Origin: Acidimicrobiia bacterium
GTDB lineage: Bacteria > Actinomycetota > Acidimicrobiia > IMCC26256 > JAOSJM01
Assembly (NCBI GenBank): GCA_027494165.1
Contig: JAOSJM010000001.1
Coordinates: 62,001-126,000, forward strand
Direction of reading: 5' to 3'
Length of the DNA stretch: 64,000 bases
The notes under the pieces are model-generated. The model did no database searches, was not told the DNA's origin, and saw nothing but the letters and a program-made list of their open reading frames with translations. How positions within the stretch are numbered: the first letter of the stretch is position 1; each line of letters opens with the position of its first letter. The position numbers and the translations under genes are program-made. Shown piece after piece: positions 62,297 to 64,000 of the stretch.

Positions 62297-63594
62297 ATGA
62301 CCCCTGGGTGCGAGGTGGTGAAGGTCGGGCTCCTCGGCTGCGGGCACGTGGGAGCGGCCCTCGTGCGTCTCGTCGACCGCAACGCGGAGGCGATCCGGGC
62401 CCGGGCCGGCGTCGGCGTGGAGATCACGCGGGTGGCCGTCCGCAACCTGGCGCTCGAGCGCGACGTGCCCCTCCCCGCGAGCTGCTTCACCCACGATGCC
62501 GCGGGTGTCGTCGCCGATCCCGAGGTCGACGTCGTGGTCGAGGTGATCGGGGGATCGAGCCCGCCCGCAGCCTGATCACCGCGGCCCTCGCGGCCGCCAA
62601 GCCGGTCGTCACGGCGAACAAGGAGCTCCTCGCCAACGTCGGCACCGAGCTCTTCGCCGCCGCCGAGGCGTCCGGCGTCGACCTCCTCTTCGAGGCCGCG
62701 GTGGGCGGGGGGATCCCGGTGATCCGCCCGCTGCGCGAATCGCTGGCCGGCGACCGCATCCGGCGGATCACGGGGATCGTGAACGGCACGACGAACTACA
62801 TCCTCACCCGGATGACCGAGGAGGGGTCCACGGTCCAGGACGCGCTCGCCGAGGCCCAGACGCTCGGCTACGCCGAACGCGACCCGACCGCCGACGTCGA
62901 GGGCTACGACGCGGCGGCGAAGGCCGCCATCCTGGCCTCGATCGCGTTCGGTGCCCGGGTCGTGGCGGGGGACGTGTACCGCGAGGGGATCGCCGAGGTC
63001 ACCGCGAACGACATCAGCTCGGCTCGTGACCTCGGCTACGTCGTCAAACTCCTGGCGATCGCCGAGGAGGTCGAGGGGGACGTGGCCGTCCGCGTCCATC
63101 CGGCCATGGTCCCGAACCGCCACCCGCTCGCCGCGGTGCGCGAGTCGTTCAACGCGGTGTTCATCGAGGGCGAGGCGGTCGGCGAGCTCATGCTCTACGG
63201 GCGGGGAGCAGGCGGCGACCCGACCGCGTCGGCTGTGCTCGGGGACCTCATCGACGCGGCGAAGAACCTCGCCTCGGGGGGCCGGGGCGCGACGATCGGA
63301 TTGCTCGCCCGCCGCCCGATCCGTCCCATCGACGAGGTCGAGTCGCAGTTCTACCTGCTCATGGAGGCCATGGACCGGCCGGGGGTCCTGGCCCAGATCG
63401 CGTCGTGCTTCGGTCGCCACGGCGTCTCGATCAAGTCGATGCAGCAGGTGGGCCTGGGAGCCGACGCGCGGCTCATCTTCGTCACCCACCGGGCCCGCGA
63501 AGCGGACCTGCGCGCCACGGTGCACGAGGTGCGCGAGCTCGAGGTCGTGGCCCGGGTCGGGTCGGTGCTGCGGGTCGTCGGGGAGGACGAGTGA
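62297..63594 (+). CDS. hom: Homoserine dehydrogenase with ACT domain (one frame break)
   Basis: About 432 residues. [18 protein letters not shown] (NAD(P) loop), [37 protein letters not shown] and [21 protein letters not shown]-terminal ACT domain ([20 protein letters not shown]) gives threonine feedback. The frame breaks at G run 62549-62553. One G restores [15 protein letters not shown] 62297, 52 bp after lysA. Makes homoserine for threonine and methionine. Confidence 0.9.
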
Positions 63595-64000
63595 GCGCCA
63601 GGGGTTCCGACCGGCCCTGGCCGGGGGTGATCGAGGCCTACCGGGAGCGGCTGCCGGTCGGCGACCGCACCCCGGTCGTGACCCTGCTGGAGGGCGGGAC
63701 GCCGCTCCTCGAGGCACCGCGGCTGTCGGACCGGATCGGTGCCCGCGTGCTGCTCAAGGTCGAGGGCGCCAACCCCACCGGCTCGTTCAAGGACCGGGGC
63801 ATGACCCTGGCGATCTCGAAGGCGGTCGAGGAGGGGGCCAAGGCGGTGATCTGCGCCTCCACCGGCAACACCTCCGCGTCGGCGGCCGCCTACGCGGCCC
63901 GGGCCGGGCTGCTCGCCGCGGTGCTGATCCCCGAGGGCCAGGTCGCGATGGGCAAGCTGGCCCAGGCCCTCATCCACGGGGCCAAGGTCGTGGCGGTCCG
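63591..64000 (+). CDS. thrC: Threonine synthase, 3' end cut by window edge
   Basis: 136 residues visible. [35 protein letters not shown] with the PLP-binding Lys, and [22 protein letters not shown] 63591 overlaps the hom stop. Converts O-phosphohomoserine to threonine. Confidence 0.93.
   Translation, partial: MSARGSDRPWPGVIEAYRERLPVGDRTPVVTLLEGGTPLLEAPRLSDRIGARVLLKVEGANPTGSFKDRGMTLAISKAVEEGAKAVICASTGNTSASAAAYAARAGLLAAVLIPEGQVAMGKLAQALIHGAKVVAV

Overview
The window is very GC-rich and gene-dense. Its genes point to an actinobacterium, probably a deep-branching one such as an Acidimicrobiia member; the class is inference. The markers are a WhiB protein, a bacterial proteasome activator (Bpa), a one-chain 2-oxoglutarate decarboxylase/dehydrogenase (Kgd), class II DAHP synthase, DUF3107, a PdtaS-type kinase, a class E sortase and a F420-type luciferase-like oxidoreductase. 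Less usual for the phylum are a complete System I cytochrome c maturation operon and an archaeal-type fructose-1,6-bisphosphate aldolase/phosphatase.

Layout. 0-3.2 kb: a two-component system next to a secreted protein built from 186-bp repeats. 3.2-13 kb: two amidohydrolases, an epimerase, an M28 peptidase, an acyl-CoA dehydrogenase divergent from a HxlR regulator, a GNAT protein and a sortase. 13.1-19.8 kb: ccmABCDEFGHI with overlapping stops and starts. 19.9-24 kb: cyclophilin, aconitase, MarR. 24-29.5 kb: an Fe-S locus (cysteine desulfurase, SufR-like regulator, Mrp carrier), then a diiron oxygen-sensor-like protein paired with a soluble chemoreceptor-like protein. 29.5-34 kb: DUF3107, two ArsA-type ATPases, PdtaS-like kinase, WhiB. 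34-40 kb: lipid, repair and transport genes and dapA. 40-48.3 kb, minus strand: kgd, DAHP synthase, bpa, a short-chain dehydrogenase and an aldehyde dehydrogenase. 48.3-57.4 kb: the FBP aldolase/phosphatase, then a stress island. 57.4-64 kb: tRNA-Arg, a GGDEF protein, and argS-lysA-hom-thrC.

The stress island (50.1-57.4 kb) is the most coherent unexplained unit. It holds two hemerythrin-like proteins, a PAS-GAF-SpoIIE phosphatase, a STAS antagonist, an RsbW-like anti-sigma kinase, two proteins sharing a Rho-N-like tail, and a luciferase-like oxidoreductase. Five promoter-like sites have the form GTTT or GTGT, a gap of exactly 16 bases, then GGGTA or GGGGAT; a sixth is weaker. This matches the SigB/SigF stress-sigma class, although no sigma gene lies in the window.

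About 24 single-base frame breaks fall in 17 otherwise well-conserved genes, mostly in G or C runs. They look like sequence errors rather than real gene decay, so I annotate those genes across the breaks. Two other genes (a methyltransferase and a CBS-domain protein) have lost larger pieces and are treated as remnants.
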